Of a stretch of 12,841 nt of DNA, positions 1 through 9,835 are shown in pieces (positions within the stretch are counted from its first letter, which is position 1; each line of letters begins with the position of its first letter). Source of the DNA: Saccoglossus kowalevskii (Eukaryota > Hemichordata > Enteropneusta > Harrimaniidae); NCBI RefSeq assembly GCF_000003605.2, contig NW_003149776.1, positions 86,070-98,910 on the forward strand, in the 5' to 3' direction. Under the pieces are notes generated by a model. The model had not been told where the DNA came from, ran no database searches, and was given only the letters and a program-made list of their open reading frames with translations. Both the position numbers and the translations under genes were made by a program.

Positions 1-500
1 TCATTTTTTAACGAGAATAATGCTCGTTATAATGACAGTAATAACAAACTCATGTTGACAAGAATAAAACTCGTTGTAACGAGCATTATAATCGCAACAA
101 TAACAATAAAACTCGCTGTGGCGAGAATTATACTTGTAACGATAACAATAAAACTCGTTGTGACGAGAATAATGCTCCTTATAACGACAGTAATAACAAA
201 ATCACGATGACCAGAATAACACTCGTTATACCCAGAATAATACGTACTAGTAACTCGTAACAATAAACTTTAACGAGAATAAAGCTCGTTGCAATGAGAA
301 TTAACCTCGTTATAATAACATTAAACATTTTAACGATAATAAACATTACAACAATTTCGCTTTATGGAAATAAAACTTCGTTATAACGGCAATAACACTT
401 CTTATATCGGGAGAGGAAACGTTATGAGGAAAAACTCGTTGCAAGAAAAATAAAACTCGTTATAACACGAACATGTTTTAATGAAAAAAAAATCCCATGG
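1..500. repeat. Degenerate ~21-bp palindromic minisatellite
   Basis: This is a diverged tandem repeat whose unit resembles ACTCGTTATAACGAGAATAA. Units are about 20-22 bp and in places alternate as a ~42-bp pair. CTCGTT...AACGAG is self-complementary, so each good unit can form a small hairpin. Clear units lie near 12-32, 68-90, 147-168, 268-300 and 455-480. Its translation in any frame is just the repeat read as seven-residue periods (for example TTSFIVI) and is not a gene. The left boundary is outside the window. Confidence 0.8.
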
Positions 501-880
501 CGTTATAACGGTAAAAACATTCCTTCTGTACGTGTGATACGTGCTGCATGCTAAGTGTTTGATCGTAGTGTGTTGTGTATGCGGGCGACTCAGACATATT
601 AATCCCCACAGACAGACATATGGCTTACGCACTCAAAACACGCATCCACGATCAAAAACAAAAGGACGGGACGACACTAGTATTATTTATTGTCAAACGC
701 ACGCACATACACAAATGATTGACACGGAAATCGCCAGCTCGTCGTTTGCTGAAGACGTTACGGCACTCAGTTTTTTAATGGTATATGCCAGCCTAAAACA
801 AAACAAAAATCAAAGAAAGATTAGAAAAATACTCATGTGTGCTGTGTTTATTGGAGAAACATTAAAATTAATTCGAAATT
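500..880. other. Stretch between two repeat arrays, no supported gene
   Basis: Low-complexity AC-rich segments (near 640-720) lie between the palindromic minisatellite and the ~149-bp satellite. An open frame across 541-900 on the plus strand encodes no recognisable domain. It ends inside the first satellite unit, so I do not call it a gene. Confidence 0.5.
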
Positions 881-883
881 ACT

Positions 884-2020
884 TGTACTTGAGATATTGA
901 TGGAAAAGCTGAAAACAAATTATAAAATTAGGAAATTAATTTGAACAGATTTGAGTGCAAAACTAATAAGGTCTGCGCAAGTAACAGACCATCTATGTGC
1001 CAAGTTTCATTGAAATGTGATTAGAACCAAAAAAATATGAATAATTATGCCAGTTAGGGAAGGGAATTAATATGAACAGAATTTAACCCAAAACTATAAG
1101 CAGGTTTGTACATTGTCCTAGAGCATCTTTGTACTAAGTTTCATTGAAATGGAATAATTAGTACTTTAGATATCAGTGTAAAAGCTTAAAATTGGTTTAT
1201 TATGCAAATTAGGTAATTAATATGTACAGATTTTAACCCACAATTAACCAGGTCTGTCTATTGTCCTACAGCATCCATGTACAAAGTTTCATTGACATGT
1301 GATGATTAGTACTCGAGATATCAGTGGAAAAGCTGAAAATTAATTAATTATGCAAATTAAGTAATTTATATGCACAATTAGTTACCTTAAAACTAATCAG
1401 GTCTCTGAATAGTCCTTGAGTATCTATGTACAAAGTTTCATTGAAATGTTATGATTAGTACTCGAGATATCAGTGGAAAAGCTGAAAATTAATTAATTAT
1501 GCAAATTATGCAATTCATGTGCACAATTATTTACCTTAAAACTAATCAGGTCTCTGCATAGTCCTAGAGGATCTATGTACCAAGTTTCATTGAAATGTGA
1601 TGATTAGTACTTGAGATATCCGTGGAAAAGCCGAAAATTTACCAATCATTATGCAAATTAGGTAATTAATGTGTACTGATATTACCCTAAAAACTATCAG
1701 GTCTGTGCAGCGTCCTATGACATCTATGTACTAAGTGTCATTGAAATGTGATGATTAGTACTTGAGATATCAGTGGAAAGCCGAAAATTGACCAATCATT
1801 ATGCAAATTAGGTAATTAATATGCACCGATTTTTACCCAAAACTAATCAAAACCTAGCATTAATTCAGAGCAATTATGTGCCAAGTTTTATCAAAATCCA
1901 ATGAGTGATTGTAAAAATATCAGTGGAACAGTCATTGAACAGCTAAAAATTAGCTAATTATCATGCAAATTAGGTAATTAATGTGCATGAATTTCTACCA
2001 AATCCTGATCAAATCTTATT
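884..2020. repeat. Tandem array of a ~149-bp satellite unit (about 7.5 copies)
   Basis: A unit containing AAGTTTCATTGAAATGTGA, ATGATTAGTACTTGAGATAT, CAGTGGAAAAGCTGAAAATT, TATGCAAATTAGGTAATTAA and ACTAATCAGGTCTGTGCATA repeats head to tail. The AAGTTTCA/AAGTGTCA landmark recurs at 1002, 1136, 1284, 1433, 1582, 1733 and 1883, giving steps of 134, 148, 149, 149, 151 and 150 bp. Six copies keep an exact ATGCAAAT octamer (1202, 1350, 1499, 1651, 1801, 1963); the two leftmost have lost it. The middle copies (1284-1730) are the most alike and the ends more diverged, as expected for an array homogenised in its centre. No open reading frame is conserved. Confidence 0.9.
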
Positions 2021-3230
2021 GGTATAATGAGCTGTACCGTGTACGCATAAAAACACTCTGAATTCTACGACATAATTCAGAAAACTGCGTGTGATATGCG
2101 ATAGAAAACCTGATAAGGTCAAAAACCCACTGCCCCTGTTACATAACTAGAGCACGGATCTAGAACAGTCATAACAAACCATATATATACATAAACATGT
2201 TGACAGTTCGATGGCATACGCAGTGAATATAAATGTACAGACAAAAATGTGATCACTATTTTCGTTGTATATGTTGGGGTCACTCACCTCATATTAACCG
2301 AATACACTGACTTTTCCTCGAATTCAACGCGATATTTCCACAAAATACGTCAAAAAATGTGCAGAGAACATTCAGTGAAGTACATACGGAATAACACTGT
2401 ACACGACTAATAATAACAACCCAGCAATTCAAAGCCAAAACATCGCTGTAATTGGCTGAGGTGGTGTTTACTGCGTACTTCATATAATTAACGCTCAAAA
2501 TTGAATATTCATTAACTTGGAGTGAGTGACAGAACGATACACGCTAATCTCCGCTCAGTGCTCACACTGGCAGGGGCGCCGTACCCACACACATCGTTAG
2601 AATGGTATACGTTTACAGCCACTACGAATGACAATTCAAGGTGTCGGGTTCTATGATATTCAGATGGTACTCTGAGTGGATTTTTTAACGCACGAAACGA
2701 ACACACTGTGATACCAGGTATTACAAAACATTTTACGTAAAATTCGCAGTCTTGTTAGCGGTATCTCGATCACTGATGGGCGTTGATTTTTCTGTGTTGG
2801 GGGTTCCCCCCACTTTGACGCTCTGATTGGCTGCCGTAAATCATGCATTTACGCATGCGTGATTATAATAGAATACTGTAACAGATATTTTAGATTTGAC
2901 ACAAAAATCATTGTAAATAAATTAATGGTCAAGAAAACAGTTCAAATCAAACAAAAAACAGATAAAACATAATAAATACATTTTTGAAATAATTTTGCAT
3001 TCGGAAATGTGGTGTACCGGTAATACACAGTGGAATTTATAATTCTGATCTTTGGGCGTTGCCATTGCAACGACAGGGCAGATGTTTTGCTAATTTTGTT
3101 TTCATCTAACAATTGCGACCTGCCTGTCAAGTTTGAACAAAATCTGTCAACCAAACAAAATCACGGAATCAAAATTTAAAAACTTCTGGGAAAGATTTCT
3201 TCGCAACGAAGATATAACAAACAAAACAAA
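2020..3230. other. Non-coding stretch with a GC-richer promoter-like island
   Basis: No gene is supported; the short minus-strand open frames here have no recognisable motif. The one notable part is about 2780-2865, which is richer in G and C. It contains a symmetrical GGGGGTTCCCCC (2799-2810), a reverse CCAAT box in ctctgattggctg (2821-2833) and an acgcatgcgt palindrome (2851-2860). Downstream (2880-3230) is AT-rich with A runs. Confidence 0.4.
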
Positions 3231-3411
3231 TACATGATATGCTTTGCAAGTCTGTCCACCTATGAAGGGCTAAACCTTATAAAGTCAGGTATACCAAAAC
3301 AAAAAAAAATCTTGAAAAGCCTGCACATTGAAATATCTGCAATAATACTAATTAATCTATATCTCAGTGTACCTCTTACTGAATTTCATATAAAGTATAT
3401 TTCTTACACTA

Positions 3412-3660
3412 GATACCAGAAAGTGCCAACTTTGTAATAATGGGGCTATTGGCAATGAAATCCATGCACTTTTAGACTGTAACCATACTGGAATAACAAA
3501 TGCTCGTACTGAATTTCTGAATACAGTTAGCATTTATAATGAAAGTATACTTAAACTATCAAAACAACAAATGTTTACAGAAATTTTAAGTTCAAGAGAT
3601 GGGTTCATTGCCAATAGTGCTAGCAAATTTATTGACAGTATATTATGTTACTATAAGTAA
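3412..3660 (+). pseudogene. 3' end of a LINE-type retrotransposon ORF (Cys/His knuckle), 5'-truncated
   Basis: Eighty-two open codons end at TAA 3658-3660. They begin near DTRKCQLCNNGAIGNEIH, then ALLDCNHTGI, then NARTEFLN. The pattern C-X2-C-X9-H-X4-C (Cys 3424 and 3433, His 3463, Cys 3478), followed by an Arg/Phe segment, is the small zinc-knuckle-like tail found after the reverse-transcriptase domain of many invertebrate LINE proteins. No reverse-transcriptase motif is visible upstream, and the preceding residues (ISYTRYQK) sit in a different frame around 3395-3425, so a frameshift and 5' truncation are likely. Such dead-on-arrival copies are typical of LINEs. The clade cannot be named from this tail alone. 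It is not a functional gene. Confidence 0.7.
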
Positions 3661-3805
3661 TTTTACTTAGACTTTAGTCTTTTATGTATTCTCTTTTGTC
3701 TCGTGTGTGTACTTGTATTTTATTATATTTAATGTCTTTTGACCACAGATAATGTAACAAAATATATTATTTAGTGTCAAATAAAAATATACTATACTAT
3801 ATACC
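3661..3805 (+). mobile_element. Probable 3' UTR and tail of the LINE fragment
   Basis: A T-rich non-coding stretch follows the LINE stop and ends in an AATAAA-containing segment (tcaaataaaaatatac, 3778-3793) and a short tactatactatata run. This fits a LINE 3' end with a short simple-repeat tail. A run of C (about 3816-3828) begins just after and may mark the junction with flanking DNA. Confidence 0.45.
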
Positions 3806-4030
3806 AGCCGATACCCCCCCCCCCCAACCCGGCCGCTCATGAAGACGTCGTACAGTTTATTATAGTTCCTGGGCTCAGAGTCCCTGTGATATGACTCTAG
3901 CAATCTAAATACAGAATCTCTAAAACGCTTCAAGTCATCGATTGGAAGAGAAAATAGTGATGTGCGTATATGAAGAAGACCCAATGGCTCTTTCATGTGT
4001 ACTAACATGATATAAAATTTATTCAATAAG
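3806..4030 (-). other. Unrecognised open stretch, possibly a protein fragment
   Basis: On the minus strand a stop-free frame encodes MKEPLGLLHIRTSLFSLP, IDDLKRFRDSVFRLLESYH and SEPRNYNKLYDVFMSG, ending in a poly-G (Gly) run. The composition is protein-like: charged and hydrophobic residues alternate, as in an amphipathic helix. I recognise no family and see no clear splice sites. It could be a decayed transposon or gene fragment, or chance. Confidence 0.2.
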
Positions 4031-4044
4031 GTAACACCTTTCAA

Positions 4045-5180
4045 TTTAGATTAATGACTACATCTTTGACGCTCAAGTTTTAAGCCAAAAGTGCCCCAAT
4101 TGTATTGATCTTAAAAATCTAGAAATTCTGAAAACCAATCAATATACTATCTAAATTTCTAAAAAAAAACACAGATAATATCATAATAAAATTTTAAAAG
4201 TAATTATCATCAAAACTCGATGATCTAAGTTCACGAGTGTTCGAAGAGCCGAGTGTCATGGAAGTGAACAATGAGTACGATGACACAAGACAATTTAACC
4301 TCACCCTGAATTTGTGAACACAACCCCGCCACATACTGCGTTGAAAATATGTGCCCAAAAGCAATGCATGAACATTTTTTTACGGATTACGCAAAAGACG
4401 CCAACAAATAATTGCAGTCTGCAGTGGCTCGTTCGTTAACTCGGAAGTTCTGTTGACCCTCAAAACGCGATCGCGCGGCACTGCACTAATCGTTTCGTTT
4501 CGTTTTTTTTTGTTTTTGTATTTTTTTTGAAATTCTATCAATGGAGACGATTTCACATATTGATAGGCGATAGAGACAATAAACATGTGTAACAAAACCG
4601 CTACGGGTTTATTATTAACATGGCTAAAGAAGAATCAATAACGACAACGAGAGTGTATACAATAACTATAATGAACTCGAGAGGGCGCTGCCCAATGTAA
4701 ACTCAATAATATTGAAAATAGTAATGTCTATGTATTGTCTTAATTAGGACAGTCTATCAAAAAATATAATATGCTGCTAACATGAAAATACTGGAATAAA
4801 ATACGCAACGTCACAAATACGGGTCTGAATTTGCTCTACCACTCGATATAGAATAGTGCTTTATTGACACCGTAAAGAAAATATTACATTTCTTTTTTGG
4901 TTATGTACATCAATGAAGTTGAAAAATTGAAATATAAAATGTATGATATATCTATAATCGCTGTACTGCAGAAACCACTAAACTGTGTTTTTTTGTTCCA
5001 ATCGCTGAGACGCCTCTACTGCGCAAGTGTCAGGTTTGATGAGTCTGTTGGCTGTCACGCAACTAATCACTGGCTGTTATCCAACTTTTCAACGACGCGT
5101 CTCGAAAAATATGAGCAAACCACGCCATCTACGTCACGAAGATATCCCCACTGACCCAACTATGACTCCCAAACTAAACT
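4045..5180. other. AT-rich non-coding stretch
   Basis: No gene is supported. It contains A and T runs (4160-4170, 4500-4530, the latter inside a cgtttcgtttcg simple sequence). The open frame at 4897-5154 on the plus strand has no recognisable motif and no promoter or splice context that I can see. Confidence 0.4.
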
Positions 5181-5184
5181 AATC

Positions 5185-5378
5185 AAATCCACAAAATAGT
5201 AGAGCAGAAACTTTCGTTCTCGACGGATGTTTATTGTGTGAATTTTCGAAGGCCTACGTTTCGTTGCAGCGTCAGTTTAGAAGTACTGAAAGTCTGTTGT
5301 ATCGCAGAGGAGTGAGAGCTTCACCAGAAATACATGACCGGATGTTTTGGGAATTTCACGCCGGTGGCCGACAAATTT
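5185..5378 (+). other. Open stretch with faint resemblance to a transposase helix-turn-helix
   Basis: Sixty-odd codons without a stop encode AETFVLDGCLLCEFSKAYVS, LQRQFRSTES, then VRASPEIHDRMFWEFHAGG and a stop. SKAYVSLQRQFR...R.SPE.. faintly resembles the N-terminal helix-turn-helix of mariner-like elements, where a V..-Q-R-FR segment is common. No DDE domain follows and there is no start Met at the front. This may be a short relic or chance. Confidence 0.2.
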
Positions 5379-5609
5379 AAAATGTCTGTGTCTGACGTTC
5401 GCAAGATATGGAGACGATTCGAAACGTTACAAGCGGTTTTCCCTAGAATTATTCCAATGTTTCGGAATTACATTCAATAATAATAATTATAATAAACCAC
5501 GCCGAAATCAGGTGTGCACGTGTCATAAATTATGCAAAATCTCGTAGTATGCCCGCCTTTGACTGTCGGCTCTTTCCTCATCATTCTCTGGAAACAGGAA
5601 GTTCAGAGC

Positions 5610-5828
5610 TTACACGTGACACGCATTCACAAGTGACAATTTGGATATTGAAACAGGGACTTGAATCTGAGTCACGGTGGGTGTTCCACATATCGGGCCG
5701 TTCTCTATGGTGACGACATGTATGGGTGCGTTTCCCACTGTAGCGGTGTCAGATAAGGATGAACACACGTAAATGTTTTTTTCAGGTGTCACGAGAGAGA
5801 ATTTCATACAGTGTCGCGTCGTAACACA
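5610..5828 (-). other. Unrecognised short open frame, possible exon
   Basis: On the minus strand an open frame runs from just after a TAG to a TAA at 5612-5610. It reads CVTTRHCMKFSLVTPEKN, then IYVCSSLSDTATVGNAP, IHVVTIENGPICGTPTVTQI and QVPVSISKLSLVNACHV. The alternating Val/Ile/Thr pattern with spaced cysteines looks like an extracellular beta-rich segment. A possible splice donor (GTGTAAGC) lies at its end. No acceptor or neighbouring exon is evident, and I recognise no family. Confidence 0.2.
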
Positions 5829-6179
5829 CTAAATACAACCATGATTATCTATGATAATTGTAATCCCAGCGCTGCATTGTGCGGGGAAATAAATGTATAG
5901 AACGAAAATGGCTGGTTTCCGTCGTATGATTACATTTGTTTTTTAAATTGCTTTTGTGCCAGGCGACAGTTTCGGACATTGTATGTCGATATTTGTTTTT
6001 GTATGTTCAAATTGCAAGTGCTAGTGCTGACACATAGTGCATTTTTGCCACTGAAGTCTTGTTCATGTTTGAGACTACATGACAGGGCTGTGCGCCCATC
6101 TGTCAAATGGCAAATTGAATGTGCTATCCTGGCGTCCTTAACCAAGGTCTCCCAAACCGCCCAAAGACGCATTCGTTAG

Positions 6180-6345
6180 TGAATGAATCTCAGCCAGTGG
6201 AATAGGCCTTCCGATTGAGTCTGTGGCACAGTCACCCAGGGTAGGGATCGGTCCTTTTGGTGTTCAGCCTAAGGTAGGATTTGAACTTGGGTCCACCGAT
6301 CTTAAGTATGATGCGACAACCACTATGCTACCAGTGACCGATGAC
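6180..6345 (-). mobile_element. tRNA-derived SINE
   Basis: The minus strand begins with a tRNA-like head. An A box TAGCATAGTGG (6330-6320) is followed about 32 nt later by a B box AGTTCAAATCC (6287-6277, one mismatch to GGTTCRANTCC). This is the spacing of an internal RNA polymerase III promoter. The head does not fold into a credible tRNA, and unrelated sequence follows (ccctgggtgactgtgccac...), as in tRNA-derived SINEs. The 3' end is uncertain; it may stop near the attcattcact stretch at about 6180 or continue towards 5950. SINEs are mobilised by LINE machinery in trans. Confidence 0.7.
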
Positions 6346-6879
6346 TTATAAAAAAGCTTAACTTAATTAATAATTTTTCAAAAACATCTGAAACAGAAAT
6401 AAATGGCCGAGGAATATTTACTGCAAAGGGGAAATATTAGCTGCGTTTAATTTTAGCAGATTTGATGTTGCAGGGATATTCACTGGTTTGAAAAAGAAAC
6501 AGTTCTACTGTTAAATTTTCAAAATAAAACCAGCGGTAAGCAATTAACATTTCTCCACTCCACTATATATGTGGCACACTTCGCGGACGCGCGAAATTGA
6601 CAAAAATTGTGTGATCAATTTTGCAATCGCTAGACAATATTTATGAGAAAATAATAATACCATCACGTAATCGACCATGACATTACGTGTCGATACGACA
6701 CACAATTATTTGCGGTGGCTTGTCATGCCAGTCAAACGATATAAATTAACAAACTGCTTAAAAACAAAATGAAAACAGACAAAACCAAACTAAATCCACG
6801 CACTACTGTGACAACGTTAACGTCGCTGTTCTGTGTAACAACGTTTCATTTGTAGGCAGTGGTAATGGCTAAGCTTATT

Positions 6880-6907
6880 CATGGAACTAGGGGTTTATAG
6901 TTCCATG
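6880..6907. other. Perfect 10-bp hairpin
   Basis: CATGGAACTA (6880-6889) and TAGTTCCATG (6898-6907) are perfectly complementary around an 8-nt loop (ggggttta). No poly-U tract or gene end is adjacent, so a role is unknown. Confidence 0.6.
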
Positions 6908-6989
6908 GCTTATTTAAGAAAATTGCACCAACCTGAACTGTGTGTCTGATGAAACCAATGAAATGACTAAAAAAAGGAAGTTAACCCGA

Positions 6990-7047
6990 CGTTTATTTTA
7001 CGAATGCCGGACGTTTCGGCCCATGGTGCTCTTCTGTAAAATAAACG
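6990..7047. repeat. 12-bp perfect inverted repeat around a GACGTTTCGGC core
   Basis: CGTTTATTTTAC (6990-7001) and GTAAAATAAACG (7036-7047) are exact reverse complements 34 nt apart. Between them the minus strand reads AGAAGAGCACC then GCCGAAACGTCCGGC. A GAAGA...CGAAACGTC arrangement recurs in Penelope-like elements and related repeats of animals. The element type is only a suggestion. Confidence 0.4.
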
Positions 7048-8799
7048 ATATTCGGTATTTGAAAATAGCGTTATAAGTAATGTTGCCGACGTTATTGAAC
7101 CCACGCAGAAATATCTCCTAATCAGATCAAGCAAACAATGGTGGTAACATGTCGAGTCTGGACTCGTAATTAGTTTTCTTCACAATAAGTAATTGTCTGG
7201 GAGAGCACAGATAATTCTGCCACAAAAGTAGGTTATTAAATGTAAAAACTAAGCAGATAAAGATTACCCCAGACTTGCCATTACAGGTGTGATACATAAA
7301 CAACTCACATATTTCTAAAAATCCAAGTAAAACACATATTTTCGCGCTAACCTGGCTTTCGCCATTTATACACCGCCATAATGTTTACAAGTCTAACTTA
7401 CATCCTGTCTAAAGAGACATCGCAACGCAAAATTCAAATCACCACTACAAATGATTTCCTGTTTTGGCCCACCTGCATTATGTCATTACAATGAACCACA
7501 GTGACTCTACTATAGAGGGACTGTGCACGAACAAAGTATAAAGAAACGCAGTGTTGCCTGTCTCATTGACGCATACATATTAATTAATAAATAAATATGG
7601 CTTGTTATTATCACCCGAGACTAACAATATTGTTCCATAAAATCAGATCGAAGTAAACGAACTGACGACCAGCAGTGAATTGTTATTTTGGGCGTATATT
7701 TTCTGTTAAAACAACTGCAGGGAAAATGGATTAAAATTCCTACTCCATATTTGTGAGTAAGACGCATAAAGTCGTGTGGAATCTATAATGTGCCAGACTC
7801 CTTCATTCAAGGCTGGATTCCATGTCCCAATATATCGTGAGCGGCGCACTCTGCCACTGAACACGGGTTGGACAACTGACATACATTGTATAGTATCTGA
7901 TTAGAAAAACGAAAACAGTGGAAAATTAATTCTACAACATTGGGGGCGCAAACCTTAAACACGTCAGTGTTTGTGCATTAGCAACTGAATGTAAATATAT
8001 TGTAACATACAGAATGGGACAACCACACTTTTGTTACAGTTACTGTAAAAAGAAAACTTGTAACTGTCATATTTAGATTAGCATAGTAGTATAGCATATT
8101 GTTCAGCCAATCAATGCATCAGATGGCCATAGTATATCATTGTTTACAAACAGGTTTACAAACAAGCGACTACCCATGAGCCTTTGCATTTTTAGCGTGT
8201 GTTGTTGCGTCGGTTGGGACTCAATTCGAGCACGTGCGTGTGCGTGTGCGCAGGCGGCGGCAACCCTCCCACTTTAAAATAAACTAGTACAATAGTGTCA
8301 TAGTCATTCAATGGATTTTTATCAATACATTTCACAATTCAAATTAAAACGAGAGGTTTATATTGGCTGATGGAATAACGTTGGAACATTTTCAAATGAG
8401 GCCATCGCACACCGCGTTCAATGATTGACTGGTTGAATTGAATTTTTTAAATGTTGATAACAATTAAGAAAATGGGTTTGTGGTCGTGATAGTACTCATT
8501 ACATATGTGCACATTTACATATTGGATGTTTGAACACAATGTTAAAGAACGTTGCAAAATGCACCGACAGGTAGTGTTGTGTATCCATTCCTGCACTATT
8601 TGAAACCATCAAATAGCCCAAAACGAAGTACCAGTAAATGTGCTTTATTTTTATGTCAAAATGAACTAGTCCCACAAAAAATCTCATACTACTAGCAGTT
8701 GAAGTGCATGAGATTTGAGTCCCAAACGACGATAATGCATGCTGAAAATGCAAAAGCATTTGTTTGTATGCTATGGTAGTTTGTCGCGTAGGTGACGAC

Positions 8800-9835
8800 T
8801 CCCTTGCTACCAGTCAATGATAACGGAAAGACAATAAAACAAAATTGTATAGGCATTCACTATTATATGATGCTTTATTTATTATGCAAAACACTCTCAA
8901 AAGTTAGACATACAATACAGTAATGTCACTTTTCCTATAACCTCTGCCACAGGTAAGGAACATTATCAGTTTCTCAACCCAATGATTATACCGTAAGTAC
9001 AACATGATACTAACAATATGTACCGGTAGATCATTTTGGCTTTTGTTAAAAACGACCTACAGTACAATTAAGTAGTAGCAAATACAACTACTACTAAAGG
9101 ATGGTTTTGGTTAACTTCTCAGGACACACAATTTCCATTAATTGGTTCAAATTTGAGGTCAGCGCAAATTGTGATGTTGCAGATGACCTTGTATACCACA
9201 CAGACAGTGACACACGTTCTACACTGACACGCAGGATACACCGCATCACTCGTGAAAATAACTTCTATACGCAACGAAAGCCACAGGGAGGGTGTGGGGT
9301 TCTGTCATATTATTATTTTAACTATCGCTATGTTGGCTTTAGGACATACGATTACCAAACAAAAAACTGCCAGCAAAAAAAAATATTAAATTAAAATATA
9401 TGAAGAATTTATAATTAAATACATATTTAAAAAACAACAAAAAGAAAAACCAAACTAGGATCTTATTTTAATCAGATTAAATTGATATTCTATTTTCAAG
9501 TACATGAAATTCAAAAACTCAATAAATACAATATCAACTGACAGTCTTCACAAAACTATGAGAAAAATCTGCATAATGAATTCCGCACGCTGACAAAGTG
9601 GCAGAATTAGGAATAGTTGAATCTGTATACGAGAAAAGATTAAAAACTGAAAATATCCATACTAAATGTTTTGAAAAAGTCATTGACTGCATGAGAACAC
9701 ATAATACAAACTGCTTTAAAGTTGTTACCATATTGGTATGATAAAGGGAAGTAGCTTAATTTGCCAAAAGTATAAGTATATAAAACTACATGCTGCAATA
9801 TGCTATACATCATTGGATACCGACACAGATTGATG
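8800..9835. other. AT-rich non-coding stretch
   Basis: No gene is supported. A small hairpin AGTAGTAG/CTACTACT is at 9071-9095. The plus-strand open frame 9101-9394 has no recognisable domain and runs into AT-rich low-complexity sequence. Confidence 0.4.

Larger units (their letters stand above)
6350..8800. other. Long non-coding stretch with scattered small inverted repeats
   Basis: No gene is supported. Short perfect hairpins occur at 6664-6689 (CACGTAAT/ATTACGTG), 6880-6907 (CATGGAACTA/TAGTTCCATG) and 8036-8067 (ACAGTTAC/GTAACTGT). A 12-bp inverted pair is at 6990-7047. There is a forkhead-like direct repeat near 8143-8166 and a small GT-rich run at 8229-8252. The minus-strand open frame at 8499-8759 shows nothing recognisable. 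Confidence 0.4.

Noticed and set aside
27-263. Minus-strand open frame of Val/Ile/Leu-rich sequence resembling a membrane protein
   Set aside because: It is the palindromic ~21-bp minisatellite read as codons, giving seven-residue periods; it is not a gene.
541-900. 119-codon plus-strand open frame
   Set aside because: No recognisable domain, AC-rich simple sequence inside, and it ends in the first satellite unit.
884-2020. CRISPR-like array
   Set aside because: The ~149-bp units are contiguous with no unique spacers, in an animal-type genome; this is a satellite.
6270-6345. A functional tRNA gene
   Set aside because: A and B boxes are present, but the anticodon arm and acceptor stem do not fold properly and SINE-like sequence follows.
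8499-8759. Minus-strand open frame with hydrophobic stretches
   Set aside because: No domain, no splice context; length is within chance expectation for a window of this size.
9101-9394. 97-codon plus-strand open frame as a gene
   Set aside because: No recognisable motif, no splice or promoter support, and a low-complexity end.
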